A stretch of DNA of 64,000 bases from Pelagophyceae sp. CCMP2097 (taxonomy: Eukaryota; Sar; Pelagophyceae). Within the stretch, counting starts at the first letter, position 1. Each line of letters starts with the position of its first letter. Both the position numbers and the translations under genes were made by a program. Under the pieces are notes generated by a model. That model made no database searches. It was not told the DNA's origin and saw nothing but the letters and a program-made list of their open reading frames with translations. The stretch covers positions 28,782 through 92,781 of the forward strand of contig MU657195.1 of the NCBI GenBank assembly GCA_026770575.1, read 5' to 3'. Of the stretch, positions 31,901 through 43,900 are shown one piece after another.

Positions 31901-34900
31901 CGTTTCAAAAGGCTGTTTCAACGGCCCTTGGAGACGGCGCCGTTTCAAAAGTCGTGCAAGGCCCTCGGAGACGGCGGCGCCGTTCAAAAGGCCGTCAATG
32001 AGGGTCATTTCAAAGGGCCGTCTCTACGGCGCCGGCTCGAGGGGCCGTCAAAAAGGGCCATTTCCAAGGCCCCTTTGACAACGTCCCTGTGACAACGTCG
32101 CCTTGACCGGGACACCATGCCAAGGTTGAGGCATTCCCGCGACAAAGTCCCCGCGACGTTTCCTGAAACAAGTTCCCCTCGAAAGGACCACGATGCGAGT
32201 CCGTGCCACGGGGACCGTGGTCAGGTGCGACAAGGTCGCTCTGACGACGTCGCAGCGACAAGCTTCCTGGAACACCATCCCGTGACGAGTTTCCCGCGAC
32301 GACGTCGGCCCTGGTCCCTGCGACGAGATCCCTGTGGCTCGCCCGTGACGGGGGCCCGATGGCAAAGGTCCCCGGGACGACTTTCCAGAGAGGTCCCTGC
32401 GACGACTTTCCCAAGATTGACGTCCCGTTCAGGTCCCCGTGAGACGGCCCCTGTGGCAAGCACCCTGTGAGAGTAGCCCCAAGGAAGACATGGGCTCTAT
32501 CAGACGACGCTGCAAGGTCGCATCGCCGAAATCCCGTAGGCAAGTTTCCCCTGGACGAGTTTCCCGTGCCAACGTCCCTCTCCAAAGACCCGGGGGCTCC
32601 AACTCGCCGAGTTTCATAAATCCGACGCAACGAGTTTCAGACCACTCCCTGCGCAGACGCTGAAACGGGCGTCGGGCGCGGCCTGGAAAGAGTCGCGCAG
32701 CACCGCCGCCGTGAAGATGTCCAGCGTGCGCGTCGCCACGTCGGGCGCGCCTAGACCGCGCCTCGGACGCCGACGTCGGACAAAGAGGGAAACCCGAAAA
32801 CGTTTCCCGGAAGTTCAAAGCATTCGCAGGTGAGGACGACGGTCCCTGCGACCACGGTCCGAGTGACAACGTCCCCGCGGCAACGTCGCCGTGACACGGT
32901 TTCGATGCCAATTTTCAACGTTCCAAGAACCCGTGTTTCACTGTTCCAAGACCCCGCGACGAGGTTCCCGCGACGAGGTTCCTGCGACTCCGTCCCTGTG
33001 GAAAGGCCCCTATAGCAAGGTCCCCGTGACTCCGTCCCCATGGCAAGGCCCTCGTAACAAGAACTCTGTGACAAGGTCTTGGTGGCAACTGGACAAGGTC
33101 TTGGTGGCAAGGTCCCTGAGACACGGTCCATAATACAAGAACCGATTGAAAAGGTCCCTTTGCCAATGTCCCCGTGGCAAGATCCCTTTGACAAGGTTCC
33201 CGTGGCAGACGTCGCGTTCAGGCCCCTCGACCGAGGTCCGGCCCCTCAACCAAGGTCCCCGCGATACGGTGCCCTTGGCAAAGCCGTTGAGCGGGCCCTG
33301 TGGCGAGGTCCTTTCTCAAAGGCTGTCAGATGACATTTTCGCGACGAGGTCGTTCTGACAGGGCCCCGTGACGTGGCCCCGATCCCAGTTGCCCAGGACG
33401 ACATTTTCCGTGACGAGATCACTTTGACGAAGTCACTTTGGCGAGGTCCCTGTCTTGCAAAGGGCCGTCTAGAACAAGGCCGTCTCTAGCAAGGGCCCCC
33501 GTCTATCACAAGGTCCTCGTCGACCACGGCCCCCGTGGCTAGAACCCGGTACGCAGTCCATTCAAGCCCGGGACTGTCCATTCAAAACGTTTCCCAAATC
33601 TCGAATCCAGAGTCCTCGAGGGTTTTTGCGGTCCGATTATCAAACGTACCGAAGTTGAAGCCGATGCACTCGCCCTGCTCCGTGATGCGGAAGCGGCCGT
33701 CAATCGTCGCAGGCCTGCGGGTTTGCGAAATGCGCAGATTTGTTTGTGCTCGTCGAGTTTTCGGCATGACATTTTCGGCATGTCCCCTTGCGCCCGCTCC
33801 CAAGAACTCACGGGTGCGCGAGGATGGCGCGGTACGTTTCCGGGTTGCCGCCGCGGCCGACGGTGCCGCCCTTGCCGTGGAAGAAGGTGACCTCGACGTT
33901 GAACCTAGAGTCCGTTGATTTTTTTTAAAATATATGGACTTTATTTTTGGGGAATATCGTGATGCACGACTCATCGCACAGCCCCCCGACGGCGGGCCCG
34001 CGGCGTTGAGACCACGACGCCCGGAAATTCTCCGTCGGAACCTCTCGACAGCCAGAAACGCAAACAGAAACGCCTCGTGACCGAGTCCCCTGACTACGGT
34101 CCTGTGACTACGGTCCCGTGGCAACGTTCCGCGAGGTCCCGTGCGTGACGAGTGAATGGCAAGGTCCTTCTGACAAGGTCCCGAGACCGAGTCCCGTGGC
34201 AAGGTCGCGCGTGGCAAGGTCGCGCGTGGCAAGGTCCTTCTGACAAAGGTCCTTCTGACAAAGGTCCCCGTGACAAAATCCCTTCGGAGGAGATATTGCG
34301 ACACGGTCCAACGTGAGACGAGGTCCCTGCGACGTCTATGAACCGTGACGCGGTCCCTGCGACGCACTCCCAGCGACGAGATCCCTGCGTCAAGGTCCTC
34401 GGTGTTCTCTCGACACAGTCCCGACATGGTCCCCGTGGCGAGGTGCCCGTGGCGAGGCCCCCGTGGCGAGGTGCCCGTGTCTCCGTGACAAGGCCCGTGT
34501 CACGAGGCCCCCGTGACGAGCCCCCCGTGACAAGGTCCCTGTGGCAAGGTCCCTGTGACAAGGACCCGTGACAAGTTCAACGTGAGAAAGTCCCTGTGCC
34601 AAACGTCTTGTTGGCGAGGTCCTCGTGACAGGTTTCCTGTGACCAGGACCCCGTGACAAGGTTCCAGCGAGGAGGTCCCTGTGACGAGGTCCCTGTGACA
34701 AAGACGACGTTCCCGTGAGCCCTTGTGAGAGGTTCCTTTGAACGAGTCCCCTTGTGGCAAGGCCCTTGCGACACTGTCCCCGGGACGGCGTCCCCGTGGC
34801 AAGGACCCCGTGACCAGGCCCCCTGTGACGAGGCCCTTGCGACAAGGTCCCGTGCGGCAAGGTCCCGTGAGACGGCCCTTGTGAGACGGCCCCCGAATTC

Positions 34901-37900
34901 AAACGGTCCCAGAATTCAAACGGTCCCAGAATTCAAACGGTCCCAGAATTCAAACGGTCCCAGAGTCTCAGAGTCCCAGTCATCTCGATTCCCGTGGCGG
35001 CACCGTGCGTAGGCCCCTTTTGGTCCCGGGCAATGCGCCCCGTGATGAGGCCCCCAAAACAGCAAAGGAAGAGGCAAGGACAGCTCCCCCCGCCGCGGCC
35101 GAAAGACACGGGTCCAAACTGCTTCGCCACGGCCAGCATCTTCTCCTGCTGCTCGTACTGCGCCCACGACGCGGCGAGGCGGCCGGCGTCTTTTGCGCTG
35201 TCGGAGTAGCCCACCTAGTATAAGATGCCCCTCGCCGACTCTCCCTCGACTCTCCAAAGCTCTGCAAAGCTCTCCAAGCCTCCCACAAGGCTCCACGTAC
35301 CATTATCTCCTGGACGTGGCCGACGCGGTCGAGGTACCCCGGCGCGGAGAACCTATGCATCGTCATGCATCGTATTCGAGAGTCCCGCCGGAGCGCCGGC
35401 TTTCGCCTCCACGGGGCACTCGGTCCGTTCGCTTCGGTCCGTTCGCTTCGGTCCCTTCGCTTCGGTCCTTCGCAGGGCCCGTCTCCGGCCGTTGCCCGCG
35501 GGATCCGGAGCAGCGCGTCGTCGCCGCCTCGGGGGCCGTTGACAAGACCGCACAAAGGGCAAAACGGGCCCCGAAGAAGGGGCCGCTTTCGAAGCCTCGA
35601 GGACTGTCCCTCTCCGGGGCCGCACGGGGGCCGTCGACGGACCGCCGCGGGGCAGAGGAGCCCTCTCAAAGCGGCGTCGAGGGCCGTCTGGGGGCCTTTT
35701 CGAGGACCGCAAAGGGGCGTCCATCGGGCCCTCAAAAGGCGGCCCTCTGATGACCCTCTCCAGAGGGACCCTCGAAAGGGCCCGTCCCGGGTCCACAAAG
35801 GACCGTCTGGCGGAAGAGAGGGCAATCCAAGGTGTCCGTCTCCGGGGCCTCTCTCGGACCGCCGGGGCCAGTCTCGGACCGCCAAGAGCCCCTTTTGGAC
35901 CGTGGTCGGGGCCGTAGACCGTCTACGCCCCCGTCGGCCCGCCAGTCAATTGCGCCACCTTTGTCAAAAACGGCGGTCGAATACGGCGGTTTCGGTCCAC
36001 TGCTCAACTTTGGCGCGTCGCCCGCCGCCTTGCGCCGGGGGCTCTGCGGTGCGCAAAACGAGGGCCGCGGTCCGTCCCAAGGTGCGCCTTTCCCAGAGAG
36101 TGCGCCTTTCCCAAGAGTTTCGGGAACTCGGCCCAAACTCTGCGCCGCAGCCTTGCAGTTCGGCGAGCGCGGCGGGGGCGTTGTTCAAGTCGTCGAGCGT
36201 CTCGAAAAGCGGCACGATGCGCATCCGCGGCGCGCCCACCTCCGCAAGCAAGAGTTCGACGGCTAAAACGTCGGCGGCCGCCGTGGCCTGCGAGATGACG
36301 TAGGCCCCGACGGCGCCCGCGGGCGCGCGGGCCAAGTAGAGCGCCGTCTCGAGGACGTCGCGGTCGACGCCGTCGGTGGTTTCAGCAATGAGGGATTCGT
36401 ACTCGCCGCGGCGCAGTAAAGGCCGGTGCTGCACCAGCTCGGCGGACAACCAGGCCAGCTTGGCGGTCGAGGACATGTCGAGGTAGCCTTTTTGGCCGGC
36501 TTTGCATCGGAGGGCGTCGATGGCGCGCGCGTGCTTGTCCGACTCCTGGCGCACGTCCAGAGGGGCGAGCTGGAGACCGAAGCTAAATGGATGATTCAAT
36601 CGGATGACACGGCCTTCAATATCCAGAGTGGTGCAACGCCATGGTGCATCTCGAATTCGGCTGGATCCATGAAAGCAGCATTCAAGAATGGATTGCACGA
36701 GATTCAATCGAATCCAATATGGATTCATGAACGCAAAATGAAAAAATGAACAAGAACGCGCATCTTCCAAACTCGAACGTGCCCCGTGAAAAGGCCCCCG
36801 TGGCAAGACGATGGCAAGACGCCGTTTCTGAGGCCGTCCGACTGTGAAAACCACCATGTCAAGAGAGGGACCGTCCACAAAAACGTCTCCGGCCCGCCTT
36901 TGGGGCCGTCGCACGTCCCCGGGGCCGTTGAAAGGGGCCGTTGAAAGGGGCCGTTGAAAGGTGCCGTTGAAAGGGGCCGTTCTGTCGGGTCTCCGGGGCC
37001 GTTTGCGGGACGAGCCTCGTCTCGGGCCCGCCAGAGGGTGAAAGGGTCCCAATCGCGTCGTCCGGAGATGTAGACTGCCCGGAGTTTCAGCGTCGAGAAA
37101 GACCGTATCGGGCCGAATGGCCGTCTGCGGGACCGTCGCAGGCCCGTCGGAGGGCCCACCAGAGGGTCCGTTCTTTTCCGGAAACGCCCGTCTCGAGTCT
37201 CCTGGGCCACCGGGTCCGCCTATTCGAGGACCGCCGTTTTGGAGGCGAACCGAAACGGAACCAGGCAACGTGGGACCGGCATTTGGACTACGACCTTGTC
37301 GACCGGGTTTTCCAAAACCCCCGACGCCCAAGCGCACGTCTGCACTCGTCGAATGGTATCCAGCAGCCTGCCCCCCGCCAGCGCGGCGTGGCCCGTCTCG
37401 CAGAGCGAGGCGTGCATGGCCGTTAAGAGTTCCAACAGTTCGTCTTTGTCGAAGATGCCGTCCGTTGAGGTGCGCGCGCCCATCAACGCTTCCGGAGACG
37501 CCGCCCACCTATTCGCGCCGACTCTCAACGGACGGCTTTTAAAGACGCAACCTCCGGGCGAATTGCCGGCGGTGAAGCACTTGCATCGCGCCGCACCAAA
37601 GGCCTCTCAAAGGCCGGCTTGCTCACGCGGCGGTGAGTCGCAGGCGCGCGACGACCATGTCGATCAAGCGCTTGTACGGCTCCTGGGCGCGTTTCGGCGA
37701 GTTGGCGACGCCGGCGCGGTGGACAATGTCCGAATTGGCAGTGGTCACGGACAAATCCAGGCGCAAGGCGTCCAGCTCTGCGATGAAAAGCTCGGCGCCC
37801 TTGAGGCGCTGCGCTGCCACGACTTGCGCGGTCACCTGATTTGCGAAACATCGCAGGCACCTCCCTTTTCCAAGACGCGCAGAGGGCCGCTCTCTGAGAA

Positions 37901-40900
37901 GCCGCAGGGCACCCGCCATACGGTGCATCCCATGCCGGCTTGATTGCACTTTGGCGATTGCCCTTTTTGGATGGCGCGAAAAGGGCCTTCCCGAGTTTTG
38001 CAATTCCAGTTTTGCAATTCCAGTTTTGCAATTCCAGTTTCGCAAATCCAGGAGCGCGAGGGACCATGCAGGGCCCTTTCCGAGACGCAAATGGGCACGT
38101 GTGCCGAGGGCATTTTGGAGGTCTTGCAAGGGACCGTGCTTCAATGCCTCGCAAGGGACCGTGCTGCAACGCCTCACAAGGGACTGCTGCAATGCCTCGC
38201 AAGGGACCGTGCTGCAACGCCTCGCAAGGGACCGTGCTGCAACGCCTCACAAGGGACTGTGCTGCAAAGGGCCGAACTTTGGAGGCGGTCAAGGGGTCGG
38301 AGAGAGGAGGCCCTTTGCGCCTTGAAAGGAACTCGACGGGACCTTGGTCTTGGCGAGGCGCCTTCGGACCCGCCTTGCCGAGGAAGCATTGCCTCGAGGC
38401 CCACGAGGTGCGCCATTGAGAGGACACAAAGCCCTTCAAAAGGGGCTTTTGCCAGAAACCGCGTCAGAGGCCGTGCTCCGTGCCCTTTTCGACGAGTCGG
38501 GGCTGGTTCTCGGAGCTGCGTCAGGGGCCTCGCAAGGGGCCTCCATCGAAACAACGGCTCGAACGGGGCAAGGCCAGTTCCGGGGAAAGCGGTTCTTCTG
38601 TGCAGCGGTCTTGCAGGGATTCGGCAGGTTGCTCAGGGTCCGATTCGTCAGGGCCCGCCCTTTGGGGCCTCGCAGGAGGCGTCTTGGTGCCTGCACGGGC
38701 CCTTTTCGAGGGGCCCTTTTCGAGGGGCCCTTTTCGAGGGCCTTGCGGGGCAACCCTTTGGCTTCTCTCGGGCAGCGCATTGGGCGAGAGGCGCGACGGA
38801 CTTTGACGGCCGTCAAACTGAAAGGCCGCAGAGTCAAAGGCCACAGAGAGTCAAAGGCCACAGAGTCAAAGAAAGGCCGCAGAGTCAAAGGCCTCAGAGA
38901 GTCAAAGGCCACAGAGTCAAAGAAAGGCCGCAGAGTCAAAGGCCACAGAGAGTCAAAGGCCACAGAGTCAAAGGCCACAGAGTCAAAGGCCGCAGAGAGG
39001 GACCCGAACCAAAGGTGTTTTTGCCACCGCCCTTTTCGAGGAGCCTTGTAGGGCCCTGCAAGGGCCCTTTGCAAGGAACCGTGCGTGGCAGCTTGATAGG
39101 GCTCGTCAAAGAGGCCCCACGAGCGACCGCGCACTTGACCCTCAAAGAGGCCCGTCCGTTTGGCTTTTGGCCCGTCCGTTTGGCTTTTCGAGGACTTCGG
39201 GAAGATGGTCCCGCCCTCTCGCAGCCGCGAGCCCATCTATCGTACGGGATGCCGTGAGCTCATATTGGAGAATTGTCGCGGCTCTGAGGCCTCTCGAAGC
39301 CTGTGGTCAACAAAAGGTCCTTAAGGCAAGGTCCCGGAACGCTGTGGCAATGCCCCTGTGACACCGTTGCGACAACGTCCCAGTGACAAGGTCCTTGTGC
39401 CAAGGTCCCTTTGACAAGGTCCATGTGGCAAGGTCTCTTTTGACAAGAACGCTGTGACAAGAACGCTGAGATAAGGTCCCCGTGAAAAGGTCCCTGAGAC
39501 AAGATGCCCGTGAAAAGGTCCCTGTGGCCGAAGGTCCTTGTGGCAAGGACCCTGCGACAAAGGACCCTGTGGCAAGTCCATTTGACAAGAAGGCAGTGAC
39601 AAGAAGGGCAATTACCCCAAAATAAAGAGACCCGTGGGATTGGGGAGGGCCCGTCGAGCCCAAGACTCGAGAAGCCCGTGGTCTCTCGTGACCGAGGGTC
39701 TTCCCCGCTGGGGAAGGGGCGCATGGCCTCGAGGGGCGCGTGGCCTCGAGGGGCGCGTGGTAGAAGCGGGACCCCCAAAACTCATTGTATGGCGTTGTAG
39801 GACGCGCCATCACTGCGGGACCCACGGGTCTCTCCAGGGACCGTCGGTCTCGAGGGGCTCGTGGGAGAGAAGCGGGGAAGCCGCCGTCTCGAGGGACGCG
39901 CGGTAGAAGCACCAAGATCCGCGGGACCCCATGGTACCGAGCCCCCAGGTCCATCTCAAAGGGGGGTCATCTCAAGGCACATTTAAAAATCCAAAGATGA
40001 CAAATCCAAAGGATCAAAAAGGTGAACGCACCTGCGCCGTGACGTTTGGGTTCCCGTCTCGATCGCCGCCCATCCACGTCGCAAAGGCCACGGGCACCGC
40101 ATCCAGGGGCAAAGCGCCGCCGTGCTGCGCCAGCGTGGCGTCCAACCTGGCGGGTTGCGGTGTTTGCGCGTCTTTTTGGGGTCATTTGGCCCAACGCGTT
40201 CCCGGAGACGAAACGCACCTCCGCAGGAATTGCGGCACCGCCGCCCACAGCGACGTCTCAATCACGGCCAAAGCGCCGCGCGCCTCCTTTTGCGGAGTCG
40301 GCTTGGACCGGCGCAGCTCGTCGCTGCCCCACAGAGCGCGGACCGTCGCAGCCAGGTCGCGTTCCAGCCTAGCGCAGTGCCTTGAGCGCAATTTCAACCG
40401 GCGGTTGTTTTCGACCAAGTTGGACGCAATTTCGACGATGCGATGATCAAGGGCCGCCTCGAGTCCCGGCCGTCTCCGGGCCCGTCAAAGGGCCGCCCGA
40501 GGTCGCCGTTGCAGCGCCGTCTCCAGGCCCGGGTTTTTCCGTTGGGCCCGTCTCGAGGCCCGTTTGGCCGTCTCGAGGCCCGTTTGGCCGTCAAAGGGCC
40601 GAGGCGAAAGTCCTTCAACTTCCCGAAACGGACCGGCGCAGTCGCCAAGCAGCGCCATCTTCGGTCCGGGCGACTGTTCAAGGTCCGTCCAAGGTCCGTT
40701 TCAGCGACGTTCAAGGTCCGTTCAAGGTCCGTCTCCGCGGCGTTCAAGGCCCATCGAGGCCTGCGGCATTCGGATCCGTCTACGGGTCCGTCCTTGGGGC
40801 GTCTTTCCGCAGTCTTCTCGGCCCGTTTCGAGGGACCGTCAAAGGGCCGTTTCGAGGGCCCGTCTCAGCGCCTTCTCGGCCCGTTTCGAGGGTTCCCGCC

Positions 40901-43900
40901 GCGACCCGTCGAAAGGTTCGTCGAAGGTCCGTCTTTGGGGCCGTTTGTATCAGCGCCGTCCTCAGGGCCCGTCCCCGGGGCCCGTCCTTTGTCAGTTTCA
41001 GCCCCGTCCAAGGTCAGGGCGCCTCCCGGGTCCTCCCCGGGTCCGTATCTGCCCCGTCTCGAAATCACAGAGGGTCAGCCTGTCAAAGGCCCGTCCAAGG
41101 CGCCATAGAAAATTCAAAAGGCATCCAAGCCCGGGTCCACCGGACCTGGGTCTGTCAAAGGGCCGCGTCGAGCGGCACCTTTGGACCAGGACGACCGCCC
41201 TCGCCTTTGGACCAGGACGAGAGTCGGTCAGAAGCGCGTCTCGGCCAGGACACTTTGCCAAAGGTCCAAACGCCGGGGGCCGAGTTCCCTCGAGTGCGAA
41301 CGCTTAGGGTCCCACCGAGGTCAGCCCGTCAAAGGCGCCGTTGAGGGCCGTCCAACGTCGTCTCGGCGGACGTTTGGAAAGGCGCCGTTGAGGGGCCGTC
41401 CAACTTGCGTCCCTCTCGAGGCCTGGCCCTTGTCGAGTGATCTCGCTCGAGCCCGTCAAGATCCGTATCAGCGCCGCCGAGACCCGCCTCGGCGCGACGA
41501 GGCCGGGGTCCGTCGGGTCCGTCGGCGGGTTTTCCAAGTTGCCTTCCCCTCCGTCTCCGCGCCGTCTCCGCTCGGCGCGTCTCCGGCCCGGATCCAAACC
41601 GGATCCAGAGGCGCGGGCCTTTTGGAGGTTTACGGCGGCAAAGAAGCGCCTCCGGGCCGCCGCTCGCACCGCCGTTGTCGCCTTGTGCGGAGTTTCGCCG
41701 ACGCTGCCACTCGCTCTTCCTTCTCAAAACCTCTGCCGCCGCCATCGGCGAGTTCGTGGAGCAGGTCCGTCACGCGGCGGTGCTTCACCAGCAGCGTGCG
41801 GCGGTGCACTTCTGTCGGGTGCGCCGTCAAAACGATCTCCACCTAGCGGCAAGGTCCACGAAAATCACGCTCGGGCGGCGCAAAGGTTCTTGAATCGAGA
41901 ACGGTTTCGACTTTCGGGAAAAGGGTCTTTCAAAACGCCACTCTCCGCGGCGCAAGCCCCTCGACGCTCTCCGCGGCGGCGATGCGCAGCCACCGCGCAG
42001 CCACGCGCAAAGTTGAAGACGGAGACCAACGCTTCGAGTCCGTCGGAGGCAGTCCGAGGCCGTCTGGAAGACCAATGCCGTTGGGAAAGGCCGTCGAGGA
42101 GGCCCGCCGAGACGGCCGTGGCAAGAAGGCTGTCTCGAGGGCCGTCTCGCGGGCCGTCTCGAGGGCCGTCTCGCGGGCCGTCTCGAGGGCCGTCTCGCGG
42201 GCCGTCTCGAAGATCCAGAGGGCCGTCGCAAGGGGGCCGTCTCGAGGATCGAAGCCGTCTTAAGGGCCGTCGCAAGGCCGCTTTGAGGCCGTCGAGAGGC
42301 CTTGAAGAGGGCCGTCTCGAGCATCGTCTTCAGAGCCGTCTCAAGGACCGTCTCAAGGGACCGTATCAAGGGACCGTCTCAAGGGACGGGTCAAGGACCG
42401 TCTTCGGGACAGTTGCACCGTCTTTTTGAGGCCGCCGAGAGGCGGCCATCAAGGGACCGTCTTCTTGACAGCCTCTCGAAGACCGTCTCCTCTCGAAGAC
42501 CGTCTCGATGCTGTCAAGAGGGCCGTCAAGAGGGCCGTCAAGGGACCGTCTCGAGGACCGTCTCGAAACCGCCTCGAGGGCCGTCTTGAGGGTCGTCTTC
42601 AAAGCCGTCTTGAGGACCGTCTTAACAGCCGTCTGAAGAGCCGTCTGAACGGCCGTCTGGAGACCGTCTCGAGGGCCGCACGAGGACCGTCTCGATGCCG
42701 TCTCGAGGATCGTCTCGAGGGCCGCCTCGAGGGCCGTCTTCAAAGCCATCTGAAGAGCCGTCTCAAGGGCCGTTTGGATATCGTCTCAAGGTCGTCTCGC
42801 GGACCGTCTCGAGAGCCGTCTCTGCCTCGAGGATCGTCTTAAGAGAAGAGCCGTTTGAAGGGCCGTCTCGAGGGCCGTCTTCGGAACAGTCTCAAGGTCG
42901 TTTGGAGGCCGTCGAAAGAGCCGCCAAGGGACTGTCTCGAAGACCGTCTTCGGGACCGTCTCGGGACCGTCAAGAGGGCCGTCAAGAGACCAGCTAGAGG
43001 ACCGTCTCGAAGCCGTCTCGAGGGCCATCTCGAAAACCGTCTTAAAAGCCGTCGGAAGAGCCGCCTGAACGGCCGTCTGGAGACCGTCTCAAGGTCGTCT
43101 CGGTGCCGTCGCGAGGGCCGTCAGAAGAGCCGCATCGAGGACCGTCGCGAGGGCCGTCTTAAAAGCCGTCTGCAAAGCCTTTTGAAGGGCCGTCTCAAGG
43201 TCGTCTCTAAGACCGTCTAGAGGACTGTCTAGAGGACTGTCTCGATGCCGTCGCGGGGGCTGTCTCGAAGACCAACTCGATGCCGTCGTGAGGACCGTCT
43301 TGAGGACTGTCTCGAGGGCCGTCTCGACGACCGATTTTAAAGCCGTCTGAAGAGCCGTCTGAAGAGCCGTCGCGAGGACCGTCACGAGGACCGTCTCGAG
43401 GTCGTTTTGAGACCGTCTCGAGGGCCGTCACGAGGACCGTCTCGATACCGTCAAGAGGGCTTTCTCGAAGCCGTCTCCAGGTCCTTCCTGGCCGTCTAAA
43501 AAGCCGTCTAAAAAGCCGTCTGAAGAGCCGTCTGAAGGACCGTTTCTAGGTCGTCTCGAGGTCGCCTCGAGGATCATGTCGAGGAGCGACTCGAGGGGCG
43601 TCTCGAGGACCGTCTCGAGGGCCGTCTCGAGGACCGTCTCGAGGGTCGTCTCGAGGACCGTCTTAAAAGCCGTCTGAAGAGCCGTCTGAAGGACCGTCTC
43701 GAGGACCGTCTTAAAAGCCGTCTAAAGGTCGCATTGAGGCCGTCTCAAGACCGTCTCGAGGAACGTCTTCAGGGTCGTCTGAAAGACTGTCGAGAGGACC
43801 GTCTCGAAGCCGTCTCGAGGGCCGTCCGTCTCGAGGCCCTCTTGAGGACCGTCTTAAAAGCCGTCTGAAGAGCTGTCTTCAGGGCTGTCTTGAGGACCGT

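Noticed and set aside
35964..37508. A 514-codon minus-strand frame as one continuous protein
   Set aside because: Only 36157-36582 is PEPC-coding in that frame; the rest is the array-filled intron and the out-of-frame reading of the adjacent exon.
41437..42429. A 330-codon plus-strand Ser/Arg/Gly-Pro repeat protein
   Set aside because: It is the translation of the TCTCGAGGGCC intron array; all frames on both strands are similarly open and no start, domain or splice evidence supports it.
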